From Malaya genurostris (Eukaryota > Arthropoda > Insecta > Diptera > Culicidae): 64,000 nucleotides of DNA. The stretch is from positions 65,262,172 to 65,326,171 of the forward strand of contig NC_080571.1 in assembly GCF_030247185.1 (NCBI RefSeq), written 5' to 3'. Below the pieces are notes generated by a model that was not told the DNA's origin, ran no database searches, and was given only the letters and a program-made list of their open reading frames with translations. This document shows, piece after piece, positions 31,284 through 40,927 of the stretch; the stretch's first letter is position 1; each line of letters starts with the position of its first letter. A program made the translations under genes and the position numbers.

Positions 31284-31427
31284 CAGTGGCGCACCTAGGA
31301 AAATCAGCACCCAGAGTAAAATTTGGTTCACCGCCCCCAATCGTCGTTTTAGTAACCGAAACAAAAAGTGTTCCTCGACTCCAGTGAGCAAGGATAGTTT
31401 TGGTGCACCCGTGATGATACGCTATCG
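31284..31427. mobile_element. hAT-like MITE, 144 bp, with perfect 8-bp target duplication
   Basis: GGTGAATT occurs on both sides (31276-31283 and 31428-31435). The left end CAGTGGCGCACCTAGG is that of the MITE at 4643-4837, and the interior 'caccgcccccaatcgt' also matches it. The right end is mutated. No protein is encoded. Confidence 0.8.
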
Positions 31428-31435
31428 GGTGAATT

Positions 31436-32400
31436 TGAGAGAAATTCTCTATTGTCAAACTGTTTCTTAAGAAACAGTTAGTTGATTGCATTTCGATTGG
31501 TATTTTAGATGTAATCTACTTACGATTCATATACCATTCGATTCTGGCTGTGTTTGCGTTTTTTTTTTGGCACTAATCTTCTCAGAAATGGCTGAACCGA
31601 TTTTTAAATGAAAGGACTTGTAGTCCGATACAAAATTCCTTAATTTTGTTTGGATCTGACTTTCGGTTCCTATACTATGGAGTGAAATGTGTACAAAATC
31701 TGAAAATAGGTGAACCAACTTCTCTCGGCAATGGCTGAACCATTTTCACAAACTTAAATTCAACTTCAGTCTCTTTCTGAATTTTGTTTGCCTCTAACTT
31801 TCGGTTCCAAAGTTTTGGGGTAAAATACGCAAAAAAAATCAAAATATGTGTTTACTGTTTTAACCTTTCTCAATGATAGCGTGACCGATTTTTACAAACT
31901 TAGATTAAAATGAATGGCCTTATGATCCTTTACAAAACCTTTGAATTTTGACCTGGATTCAAGTTCCGGTTCCGGAATGATAGGGTGATCAGTGGAAAAA
32001 TACTAATTTCAAATTATTTACTCACTTTTCTCAGAGATGCCGAGCCCGATTTTTACAGACTTAGGTTTGAATGAACGTTTTTATGATTTTATACAAAACG
32101 TCTGAATTCCATCTGGATCCGACTTCCGGATCCAGAATTAGTGAAGTGTGTTAAAAAATTTGCACCATCACTTAGAGAGACGAAATAAAAAAGGTAAACA
32201 ATTTTCAAAATCGGCCTCATAACTACTCCAATAGGTAGTCATTATCAGTAGACGACCAAACAAACCGATTACGGTTATTCTTTTAAGAATCGAAAAAAAT
32301 ATTATATATATGATAGTATGATTGATATAAGAAAGGCATTATTATACCACTAGGTGGATAAAAACAGGTTTTATCTTCTTTTATATTTAGAAACTGAAAT
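31436..32400 (+). repeat. dispersed TTCCGGTTCCGG repeats, plus orientation
   Basis: Starting near 31530 with 'tataccattcgattctggctg', four degenerate copies follow. Each has 'tctcagaaatggctgaaccg', 'gaatttt', 'ggatctgactttcggttcc' and a CCGG end; the last reaches 'gaaaggcattattataccac' at about 32330. Confidence 0.65.
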
Positions 32401-32657
32401 CAGATTTTTAATTTCAATTGGTACTGAAGGAAGATGATGCATCAGATATTGTTGTTTCGAATGACACTACCTGAATTCTCGAAATCGATTAAACCAAAAA
32501 GTGTATCGCTTTTAATTTTTCTGACGATTATACACGAATTTACTATTTATTACTATAGATCCAATTGATATGTAAATATTTAAAATACCTTGTGAAATAT
32601 TATCATGTTAACATGTTCAAAGCTATCTCGTTAAAATGGAGAAGAACTTTTTTTTTG
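32401..32657. other. no gene recognised
   Basis: AT-rich sequence up to the TA that borders the mariner. Confidence 0.4.
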
Positions 32658-32659
32658 TA

Positions 32660-33928
32660 AGTCCCGAGACTAACAATGGAAACAACATTTTTTTGCAAAA
32701 TTTTTCTTCATTCATCAACATAATCACCTTTTAGGGTGATACAATGGTTCCAACGTTTTTCCAATTTTTCAATACCATGTTTATAAAAAAATTTATCTTT
32801 CGCTTCAAAATAAGCTTCAGTTTCAGCGATGACCTCCGCATTTGAGCCAAATCTTTTTCCTTGGAGCATTTTTTTAAGATCAGCAAAGAGCCAGTAGTCA
32901 CTGGGGGCTAAATCTGGCGAGTATGGGGGGTGGGGAAGCAGATCAAAGCCCAATTCGTTCAATTTCGCCATTGTTTTCATTGAATTGTGGCAGGGTGTAT
33001 TGTCTTGATGAAAAAGGATTTTTTTTCTCTGCATGTGCGGTCGTTTTTTGCGATTTCCTCCTTCAAACGCACCAGTAAGTCAATATAATAATCACTGTTG
33101 ATCGATTTACCTTTTTCGAGGTAGTCAAATAATAGAAAATCACGCCATGCGTATCCCAAAAAACTGACGCAATGACTTTGCCAGCTGACTGCTGCGTTTT
33201 CGGACGCTTCGGACGGCTTTCGCCAGCTGTGCACCACTCAGATGACTGCCGCTTCGACTCTGGAGTGTAGTGATGTATCCATGTTTCGTCCATGGTCACG
33301 TAACGACTCAAGAAATCTTTTTTGTTGCGAGTAAATAGCGATAAACTGCTTTCTGAATCATCGACTCGTTGCTGTTTTTGTTCCATCGAAAGCAATCGCG
33401 GCACCCACTTGGAAAAAACCTTTTTCATGCTCAATTTTTCATGAATGATAGTGAATACACTTCCATATAATATCTGTGTCATCTCAGCAATCTCACGGAG
33501 CTTCACTTTACGATCTTTCATTATAATTTTTGTCACTTCACTCACATTTTCCGGTGTAACGGCTTCCACAGGTCTACCCGAGCGTTCCGCGTCATTTGTG
33601 TCGGTACGACCACGTTTAAACTCGGCGAACCACCGACAAATCGTTGCTTTTAATGGACAAGAGTCCGGATAACATTTTTCAATCCATTGTTTCGCTTGCA
33701 CGGTGTTTTTACCCATTAATAAACAATGTTTTATCAAAACACGCAACTCGGTTTTTTTTTTCATTTTTTAAACAAACTACAAAACGACTTTACTCCAACC
33801 TCGATAACTCAGCTGTTTCTGGTCGGATCGACTTAAAATTTTGACCCGTTTCAAGCAAAGGCTAGTACTCTAGAAAGACGTGGTTACAGGTTTACTACGA
33901 GCGCCATCTCTGCTTTAGTCTCGGGACT
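32660..33928 (-). mobile_element. nearly complete mariner element, 1,269 bp
   Basis: Both ends read inward AGTCCCGAGACTAA (14 of 14 identical) and are flanked by TA on each side (32658-32659 and 33929-33930), the mariner target duplication. The length fits an intact mariner. The transposase lies on the minus strand and is broken only by two frameshifts, so this is the youngest and best-preserved DNA transposon in the window. Confidence 0.9.
32708..33764 (-). pseudogene. mariner transposase (D,D34D) with two frameshifts
   Basis: Translation starts at 33764 (MKKKTELRVLIKHCLLMGKN) with the bipartite helix-turn-helix region and the WFAEFKRGRTDT and RSGRPVEAVTPENV segments. The first catalytic Asp is in YVTMDETWIHHYTPES. 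A frameshift near 33120 moves the reading from GVIFYY into the FDYLEKGKSINSDYYIDLLV frame. A second near 33030 moves it into LFHQDNTPCHNSMKTMAKL, which holds the second Asp. The third is in PYSPDLAPSDYWLF, 34 residues on, so the D,D34D spacing is intact. It ends normally at 32708 after ITLKGDYVDE. All catalytic residues are present; only the frameshifts disable it. Confidence 0.9.
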
Positions 33929-33930
33929 TA

Positions 33931-34053
33931 TTGATCTATGTGTTAGTAACCAATTGGTTACACTGATAAAAAAAAATCAGTTATCACTACTACATGGAAT
34001 GAGAAGTCCCCGGTCTAACAAAGAAAACTCGATTTTTCAACATGAAAACTTTT
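33931..34053. other. spacer between two mariner relics
   Basis: Nothing recognisable; 'gaagtccccggtctaac' near 34001 could be a worn terminus of the next relic. Confidence 0.3.
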
Positions 34054-34340
34054 TTATTCTTCAGTATAATTCCCTTCTAGAGCAATACACTTGACCTATC
34101 TTGCCCCTTCGAGAAAAAAAAAAAGATTTGTCCAAGGCCTTCAAACTAGGCTTACGATTCTACAATGAGCATTCGACGAAAATTTCGGAACCCTTTATCA
34201 GGTTTGGAAATTGATAATAATTGCTGCAAGCCAGGTCAGAAGAATACGGGGGATGGTGGACCAATTCGTAATCCGAAGCATTCAATTTCACCGTTGCTTT
34301 TATGCATGAATACGCTGGTGCGTCTTTCTCCAAAGCTTGA
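34054..34340 (-). pseudogene. second mariner transposase relic, C-terminal third
   Basis: On the minus strand the reading is KDAPAYSCIKATVKLNASDY, then ELVHHPPYSSDLACSNYYQF and PNLIKG, and after damage LDKSFFFLEGAR, VKCIALEGNYTEE and a stop. This is the mariner catalytic end: the second Asp region survives as KDAPAYS, but the third catalytic Asp (APSD in relatives) is ACSN. Stops interrupt it. The plus-strand frame at 34165-34449 is only a shadow of this relic. The C-terminus matches the 24-residue relic at 19211-19283. Confidence 0.75.
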
Positions 34341-34754
34341 TGAAAACTTGAACTTGTCTGACACGATCAGCTGTTTTTCAAACACAAATCATTATATTGT
34401 TAGACTTTTTTTTATGCAACACACTGTTAATCTCAATGCCATATTGTGAAATTCGAAAACAAACTTTACATGGAATTTTCAAATTCAATAACTATTTGTT
34501 GAAAATGGAATTGGAAATTTGCAACAGTGATTCAAATACATGAATATTTTAGACCGCATTTTGATGTTTCTCTTTAAAAAATAATGTCGACTGTCTTCGT
34601 TGGGTTACGTTGATAAATTTTAAGCATTTCCGTTGCATTCAAATTCCATGTGAAAGACTCCAAGCCACCGAATCCCAGCTGATAATAAAATCGGTATTGC
34701 TTTCAAACCCGGCACGCTTCGCTCAAATCTTGCGCCCGAAAAATTTCTCAACTA
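34341..34754. other. no gene recognised
   Basis: AT-rich spacer. Confidence 0.4.
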
Positions 34755-34978
34755 CACACTTACATCTAAATAGATGCACATAAAAGGAGCGTCACGATGT
34801 ACTTACATTCACAACTCAAAGCATGTAAAGATAAGTTATATCATTAACTTCACAGTTGATTTAGCCGAAGCTTACATCGATTTATTTTTATATGTTAGTA
34901 GATGTGATATTGTGTCATCACCGAAAAAATTACGGCGTGCTTGAATTTACGTCAAGCGTAAATTTTATTTTTTCTAAG
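34755..34978. repeat. relic of the ATGCACATAAA..GAGCGTC MITE family
   Basis: 'agatgcacataaaaggagcg' near the left and 'gaatttacgtcaagcgtaaattt', 'ctaagagtgca' at the right are shared with 1951-1993 and 43883-44322. The middle is worn. Confidence 0.45.
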
Positions 34979-35050
34979 AGTGCATATTTTGGATTTAAGT
35001 GCTCAGTCACATGTCAAGTGGCTTTTCTGCTCTAATATTACGCACCAAGT

Positions 35051-35251
35051 CAAAGTCTTGGCATTACATTCCTTTGGTGGAATTTGGCCTTTCTGTTTCA
35101 ACAGACTTCGCAGCCGATTCTTAGTGTACAGAATCATTGCATGGCTAGTACTATGGATCCTACTGACACTAAGAATCCTTCCAGGTCGGGGCTCGAACAT
35201 ACGACAACTGGCTTGTAAGACCAGCGCCCTATGCATTGAACCACCAACCCG
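35051..35251 (-). mobile_element. tRNA-Val-derived SINE
   Basis: Same family as 28047-28250 and 53704-53912, here with anticodon loop CTTACAA (TAC, Val) and B box TATGTTCGAGCCCCG. The body and tail are nearly identical to the 53704 copy. It directly adjoins the coding-like stretch at 35257. Confidence 0.8.
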
Positions 35252-35256
35252 AGTCT

Positions 35257-35722
35257 CGTCCAAATGATTCCGAGAGGTTTAAAATTCTGGAAGAGAAAAT
35301 GTGGAAGCTTGCACATCTAAATCGACTCATTAGAGTGATTTTCGATATTCGGAAGTGTGAAGGAAGCACACCAGTCTTATTCGACGATTTCCTTGGCAAG
35401 AATATTTCGATAAATTCGGTTTTGGCGAAGCAGTTTTCGATTTGGCCGGTGGTTTGCGGATGTGGCGAAATCGCCCTACTTATTGTTCAGAAAGTTGTGA
35501 AACGAGCGCTTACACCTTTCACAGCTTCCGAAACAAGCAACGATTTACACGACAAAGTGTCTCTTACCATTCACAAAGAAGCACAAAGGATCAATTTTGT
35601 TTTAAAGTGATTCAGCGTCTTGCCACTACAATCGAAACGCGAGAGTATTTCGGAAACTATAAGGATGGAACTTTCCAAGCATCCCAGGAATTGAAGACGA
35701 AATTGAATAAAACAATTTTGTA
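35257..35722 (+). pseudogene. coding-like stretch, unrecognised, probably frameshifted
   Basis: From the ATG at 35236 the frame reads through FKILEEKMWKLAHLNRLIRV, IFDIRKCEGSTPVLFDDFLG and KNISINSVLAKQFSIWPVVC to a stop at 35610. A second plus frame (from 35442) continues it with CSESCETSAYTFHSF and later IETREYFGNYKDGTFQASQE, LKTKLNKTIL and a stop at 35723. The two halves look like one protein broken by a frameshift near 35470-35500, with a Cys-rich centre (CGCGEIA / YCSESC). I do not recognise the family. No intron sites are seen, so a retrocopy or an uncharacterised element protein is possible. Confidence 0.3.
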
Positions 35723-36130
35723 GGTTTTCATTCCCTGAAAACACAGTAAAAATTTATAATCAAAGCATTATCCAAGCATGTAATTATTTACGAGTCTTTT
35801 CTAATTTTATTTTTATTTTCTCTTTGAAATATAAGTGTCGAAAACGTTGATGGCTTACAGTTCACACTTGGTTAGACATATGAGCCTCAAATTAGCGATA
35901 AAAACTTAAAATACAAACAGATTACTTAGAATTTTTCACCAGCTCACAAGTAATATCTTATTTAGGTATTTTTAAGACTAAAACAATAACCCAGAACTAT
36001 GGAAATGTAGAATACAGTGCATTTGAACTGAGGGAACGCAGTTGACGGATTCGAAAAATAAATTTCTTTTGTTGATGCATACCGAATGAATGGCATAATA
36101 AAATAAAACGATGAATGACTATTTTACTGA
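35723..36130. other. no gene recognised
   Basis: AT-rich spacer before the 3' end of the Jockey LINE. Confidence 0.4.
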
Positions 36131-37405
36131 ATTTATTTATTTATTTAGGAGCAAGGAAGAAGCCAACTGGAGCCGATAGTTTTGTCCTCCTTCTCCAGCA
36201 GGCATAAAACCTTCTTCACAGATAACATTTGTCCAAATGATGCATAACGAAATCTTAAATTACTCTTATTTAAACTACAAAGCTAACTAACAACTATTGA
36301 TATCGTCTAATTATCTTAATAAAACTAGCGGGAAAAGATTCGGAGAAAACGGGTTTTAATGGTGTTACGAGATAAATTGTAATCAAAATCATGGGAGCAA
36401 GTATTGGATACGCAACACATACTCGAAAACGGTTTATTAAAGCCATGGTTAGTTTTAGCATGAGGAATTCTGAGAAAGGGATTAAACCGCAAATTACGCC
36501 GATGAATGTCAAAACTTAGCTGTTGTAGGTGATCTGCACAATCAATTCGAGATTGGATTAGGTCCGTGACAAAAACAGCTTTCAGTGTATCATGGCGGAC
36601 ACATAGCAAATCTAGGTGTATGAACCAACATCGATTCGCGTAGTTTGGAAGATTCAAGAAGGAGATAACGGAGCATTTGTTGATACATCCAACTGTGACT
36701 GCAAGAAATTTGAGTCTTTCAGATCTTTGATGAGATGAAACAGTTTGAAATCGTCGGCAAATGATAGCTTCATACATTGCAATGTAAAAATCAGATCATT
36801 TAGATATAGCAGAAATATGAATGGTCCTAGATGACTTCCCTGAGGAACGCCAGCTCACGATGAATGATGGAGTAACGCAGTCGCCAATTTTCACGGTCAT
36901 ACTACGACCAGTCAGATATGATTCAATCCAATTGAGAAAGGGGCCGCTGAATCCAAACCTGTCGAACTTTGCAATTGCCATTTGATGGTTAATTTTGTCG
37001 AATGCAGCAGTGAAATCTGTATAGATGGCATCAACTTGATGTTGCGCTTTCATAGATCGAATGATATATGATGTATATAAAACAAGATTTGTAGACGTAG
37101 ACCGTTTAGGCATGAAACCGTGTTGAGTATCAGATATGTAATTGGAGCAGTTATGAATTATGAAGTCCAGGACTATTATTTCAAATGTTTAAAATTCGGG
37201 GAAAATCCAAGCTGGAGAGATATGTTGAACAGTTTTTTTCAAGGGTACAAGAAGACTTCTGCAGCATTTCTTCAACACTAATGACGGAATACCATCAGGG
37301 CCGGAACATAATGATGATTTTAGTTTCAAAAATGCATTGTTAACGACAGCAGTCGTAATAAGGATGGGGACCAAACGGTGAACGAAGTGGAACATTGCTA
37401 GTGTC
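36131..37405 (-). mobile_element. Jockey-type LINE copy, 5'-truncated and internally deleted
   Basis: Read on the minus strand, the element ends in 'gcaaggaagaagccaactgg' (inverted) followed by an (AAAT)n-type tail at 36131-36148. The reverse-transcriptase coding relic lies at 36325-37395. The 5' end is indistinct beyond 37405. No target-site duplication was found. Confidence 0.75.
36325..37395 (-). pseudogene. Jockey-type reverse transcriptase relic
   Basis: In order on the minus strand: KLKSSLCSGPDGIPSLVLKK (fingers), then after a deletion MPKRSTSTNLVLYTSYIIRS, DAIYTDFTAAFDKINHQMAI, KFDRFGFSGPFLNWIESYLT and GRSMTVKIGDCVTPSF. A frameshifted 'SSGKSSRTIHISA' covers the usual GVPQGSHLGP box, and LSFADDFKLFHLIKDLKDSN keeps the catalytic FADD. 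A deletion joins this to NKCSVISFLNLPNYANRC. The last part reads RHDTLKAVFVTDLIQSRIDC and runs to NTIKTRFLRIFSR. Motif order and sequence fit the Jockey clade. The enzyme is inactive because of frameshifts and deletions. Confidence 0.85.
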
Positions 37406-37699
37406 CAAGAGAATATCCTGCGTAGACGTAGAATTTGTACATCTTATAATCCAACATTTTAATAAATGTATCACATTTTCACAAAATTTACTAAAAATTT
37501 CTCTAACTTATCTTCACTATTGTATAACAATTTGTCTGATACCTACATCAGTTATATCATCTCTAAATTGCGGAATAACTGCAAAACAAGCTATTATACC
37601 TAATTGAAGCATTATTTTGACATTTCAATAATAATAATAATAATAATAATAATAGTACAATGAATTATTACGATTATTTTAGGATTTTCAAGGAATATC
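37406..37699. other. no gene; AAT microsatellite at 37627-37654
   Basis: AT-rich spacer with a (AAT)n run. Confidence 0.5.
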
Positions 37700-37925
37700 G
37701 ATAAACCGGAACTCACTATATTGAATTTCAAAACAACCTCAAAACTAACCATCAAATCCATTCCAGAAGTATCCCAATTATAAGAGTTTCTAATGAATAC
37801 CTATGAACCGGAAGTCGCAATCATGGATTTTGAAACAACTCCAAACATCGTTTTCCGGCTACTACTCATCAAATTCGTTCCGAAAATATCCATATTGTAA
37901 GGGTTTTCAAACTCAAACATCGTTT
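37700..37925. repeat. two-unit tandem repeat (~103 bp), CCGGAA type
   Basis: 'ccggaactcactatattgaatttcaaaacaacctc' and 'ccggaagtcgcaatcatggattttgaaacaactcc' open two units, each continuing through 'catcaaat', 'cattccaga' or 'cgttccgaa' and 'tatcc'. It is related to the dispersed CCGG repeats. Confidence 0.55.
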
Positions 37926-38220
37926 TCCGGAAAAAGTAATCTTCTAATCCGATCCAAAAATATTGTAGCGGTTTCCATGGGATATCATCATCGAAAACGT
38001 TTTCATTTTGTGCAAAATCCCTCTTTTTACGAAGCAGGTTCGCAAAAACAAGTTTACGTTATTTGGGATTTGACTCGTAAAAAGAGTTACGTCAAAGGAG
38101 GTAACATAAAAAAGGGTACGTAAACGGAGGCTTGGGTGTAACATTTACGCGATTTTGGATGTAAATTTAAGTAAACTGCGACGCATCTATTGAAACGCTA
38201 ATTTACATGATTTTTCGTTG
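37926..38220. other. repeat fragments, no gene
   Basis: Ends near 38160-38220 with 'gtaaatttaagtaaactgcg' and 'cgctaatttacatg', similar to the MITE family at 43883-44322. Confidence 0.4.
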
Positions 38221-39940
38221 TGTGCACAGTTCATTCCATATCTTTCGATATATCAGGGACATCTCCAGGCTAGCTCGATGATTAGGCAGTTCTATGGGTT
38301 TTCTTTCAACTTACATATCCATCTTAATTATTAAACTACCTTTCACAGAACAATTGTAATTGAAAAATTCAACTTTCCCATCCATCCCTGTAAATAACTT
38401 CATTCAGCCGAACTGTAATTCCGTTCTTGAAATATCAAAAGGAAAGTAACACTTTGCTGCCCGCCCCGGAGCAAAGGTTGCCAGAGCATTTCACTAAAAG
38501 TTTGACATGCAGGGTGGGCTGACATTTTCGTTGAATGGTTGTTGAATCGAGCGTGATTAGAACTAATGAGGTGGTTTGTTCAGATTTCTGTCACAATACA
38601 TTCGGTTCCAGACCGGATCGGAGGCGCGTCGCAGTGATCATCACTAAACTATATTTACAGGATATTCCTCCTGACCCGCGTTGGAATCCACGGACAAAGG
38701 TCGTAAAAGTAATTTAAAATAATATTAATGTCTCAAAGGTTTCAATTGAATTTATTTTTCTCCGACCGATTGCTGCTTCCCTTTCGGTTCGAATCATCCG
38801 TGGAACGCAGGAAATCTTGAAATAGGGCGCACACAGAAGCAGAGTGGATTTTCTTTTCAACCTGTTTCCCGAAGCATCGCCGTTGGTAATCATTTAAATT
38901 GAATCGTTTTTCAATATCGACCGACCTACTGCAACGGCGGCGAAAGTGTGCGGGCGAAATGCGGTACGGTTACCTTGACGATATCGTATTTCGATTTAGG
39001 AGAGTAATCTCTGTTTTTTTATGGTTTCATTCTTCTCGGCAGCGCAGGATTTGTACTCAAGGCGACGAAGTCGATGGATATCAATCTCTGACAGGAGGGT
39101 AGATAATTAATTGATGAAGTCGAACATTACCTCTGTACAGAGTTCTCTGAACCATGGAAGGTAGACGTTACAGTCACTTTGGCAATTTTAAAGCTTAGAT
39201 TACTGCTTGGATGTAGGTATGTTGACATCCGATTTTTATTAATAATGTTGCTACATATTATTTGAAACTTGATATTATCCAGGATCATTTGTGTAACTCA
39301 GGATCAGAATGATACTCCTTATCTCATAGAACACACATTTTCCACAAACCTCGGGTATCGTTTTCTTCCTCAAAAGTGATTACCCGAAAATCATTGCCAA
39401 ATGACACCACGATTCAAGTGGTAAAGTGAAACTTCATATGATACAGTTTACGTGCCACAGCTGGAGGAAAAAGACATCATTAAATCGTACACATTTCATT
39501 ATAATAATCCTTGAGTGAAGTTTGCCTCTACCAATGCCCACCCCTTGCCGTGGTAACATTCATTTCGCGCCCCTTTCGAATGCCACCTTCAGCGCGCGAG
39601 TCGCCGAACTTTATTGCACAAACACACACACACAGGATCAAAGCCCGAAAACTTCGTTCGAATGCTTGCGGCTGTGTGACAATTGTAAACACATAAAATG
39701 CCTTCTGATATTTATCAGACATGTGCCCCGCTCGTGTTAAACGGGGAAGAAAATTTTAAATATCGTTGCCGCGGGGGAGCTCTGCTTACCAGGCACGGAC
39801 AGAAACGCTAACGAGGCACAGACAAACAGACGGCACGAGCAAACAATGAACCTTTCGCACCCAAACAGCTTATCCGGGTTCAGCCACAGGCCGCTATTTA
39901 ACCTGCAGCTTCGGAGCGATTTCATGAAATAGGCTATTCG
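38221..39940. other. unique higher-GC block, function unknown
   Basis: About 1.7 kb without repeat partners in the window; includes a (CA)n run near 39618-39633. Short frames overlap in several phases (39511-39740) and none has a domain. Candidate conserved non-coding sequence or untranslated exon. Confidence 0.35.
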
Positions 39941-40248
39941 GACTTTGCATCTTTTTGCTATGAAAATTTAAAATATTTATATACTTTGTCATCTTCCCAT
40001 TGATTGCTTTTTGAAATATCTGATGGATTTCTCGTAAGCTTGCTACTATTTGAACCCTTTTTTGTGTGGATATATTTTGTACCTGCAGGCATGAGCACAC
40101 TTTCAGTTAGATATTATTTCTATTATTTATCGTTTATTTTATCCTGGCTTTAAGTTTGTTTACTTAGTTCATGAAAAATTTCCCCTTTTTAATTTCGAGT
40201 ATTTCTTCTAACGTTTAAAAAAAGATTCTGTTTGGACTAGCTACCAAC
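39941..40248. other. no gene recognised
   Basis: AT-rich spacer leading to a SINE insertion site. Confidence 0.4.
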
Positions 40249-40262
40249 AATTCCATAACACA

Positions 40263-40406
40263 GGGGACGGGTATAGCGTGATGGGTAAGTCGATGCCTTT
40301 CACGCAGCCCGCCTGGGTTCGATTCCCAACCCGATTCCCAAGTTTTTCTGGCCCGAAGAGGCGAATGACATTAATGTTAAAGCCTCTATAATTGAAACAA
40401 AAAAAA
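40263..40406 (+). mobile_element. tRNA-Glu-like SINE with perfect 14-bp target duplication
   Basis: The head reads GGGGACGGGTATAGCGTGAT and GGGTAAGTCG, an anticodon loop CTTTCAC (anticodon TTC, Glu) and the B box GGGTTCGATTCCC. The body holds 'tggcccgaagaggcgaatga' and 'cctctataattgaa' and ends in an A-run. AATTCCATAACACA flanks it on both sides (40249-40262 and 40407-40420), so it is recent. A second copy is at 47405-47564. It resembles the Feilai-type SINEs of mosquitoes; that name is from memory and unchecked. Confidence 0.9.
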
Positions 40407-40420
40407 AATTCCATAACACA

Positions 40421-40925
40421 TTCATTAAAGCATTCTCCTGTCGCTTGAAAAAAGGTCAAACTTTTTTGACCAAATTGTTTCAAATGGTTTTTGTCGCAAA
40501 ATGAGATAAATCCTATAAAAATTTGTTGCACTTTTGACTTTCCCAAAATCAGTCTAATTTTTACACTAAAAATGCGGAAAACATTCAGAATTAAATCCTA
40601 CGCTGAATACCATTTTTAAATTTGATGCAATTTTGTTCCAAGATAGGTAATCATGCTCGCTACCAACCGATCTTACATTTGAAGAAGGGTCCACGAGTAT
40701 TTCTTGAAACAAACTTCTCCTGTCCAGTTTGATACTTTTTGCGAATATCGGGCAACTAACTGTAGAATATTATGTGGAATCTACTCACAAATTGAGTTTC
40801 ATTGGATTCTTGGATGATGTTTAGTTTGCTTTTCGATAAAAATACACTGGGCAAAAATCATTTTGGACAAGAAGATTTTTTGTAACAACTATATGTCTTT
40901 AAAGATGGTAGGGGACGTATTTACC
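40421..40925. other. no gene recognised
   Basis: AT-rich spacer. Confidence 0.4.
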
Positions 40926-40927
40926 TA

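Noticed and set aside
33445..33844. Plus-strand frames over the mariner at 32660-33928
   Set aside because: Shadows of the minus-strand transposase.
34165..34449. 94-residue plus-strand frame
   Set aside because: Shadow of the minus-strand mariner relic at 34054-34340.
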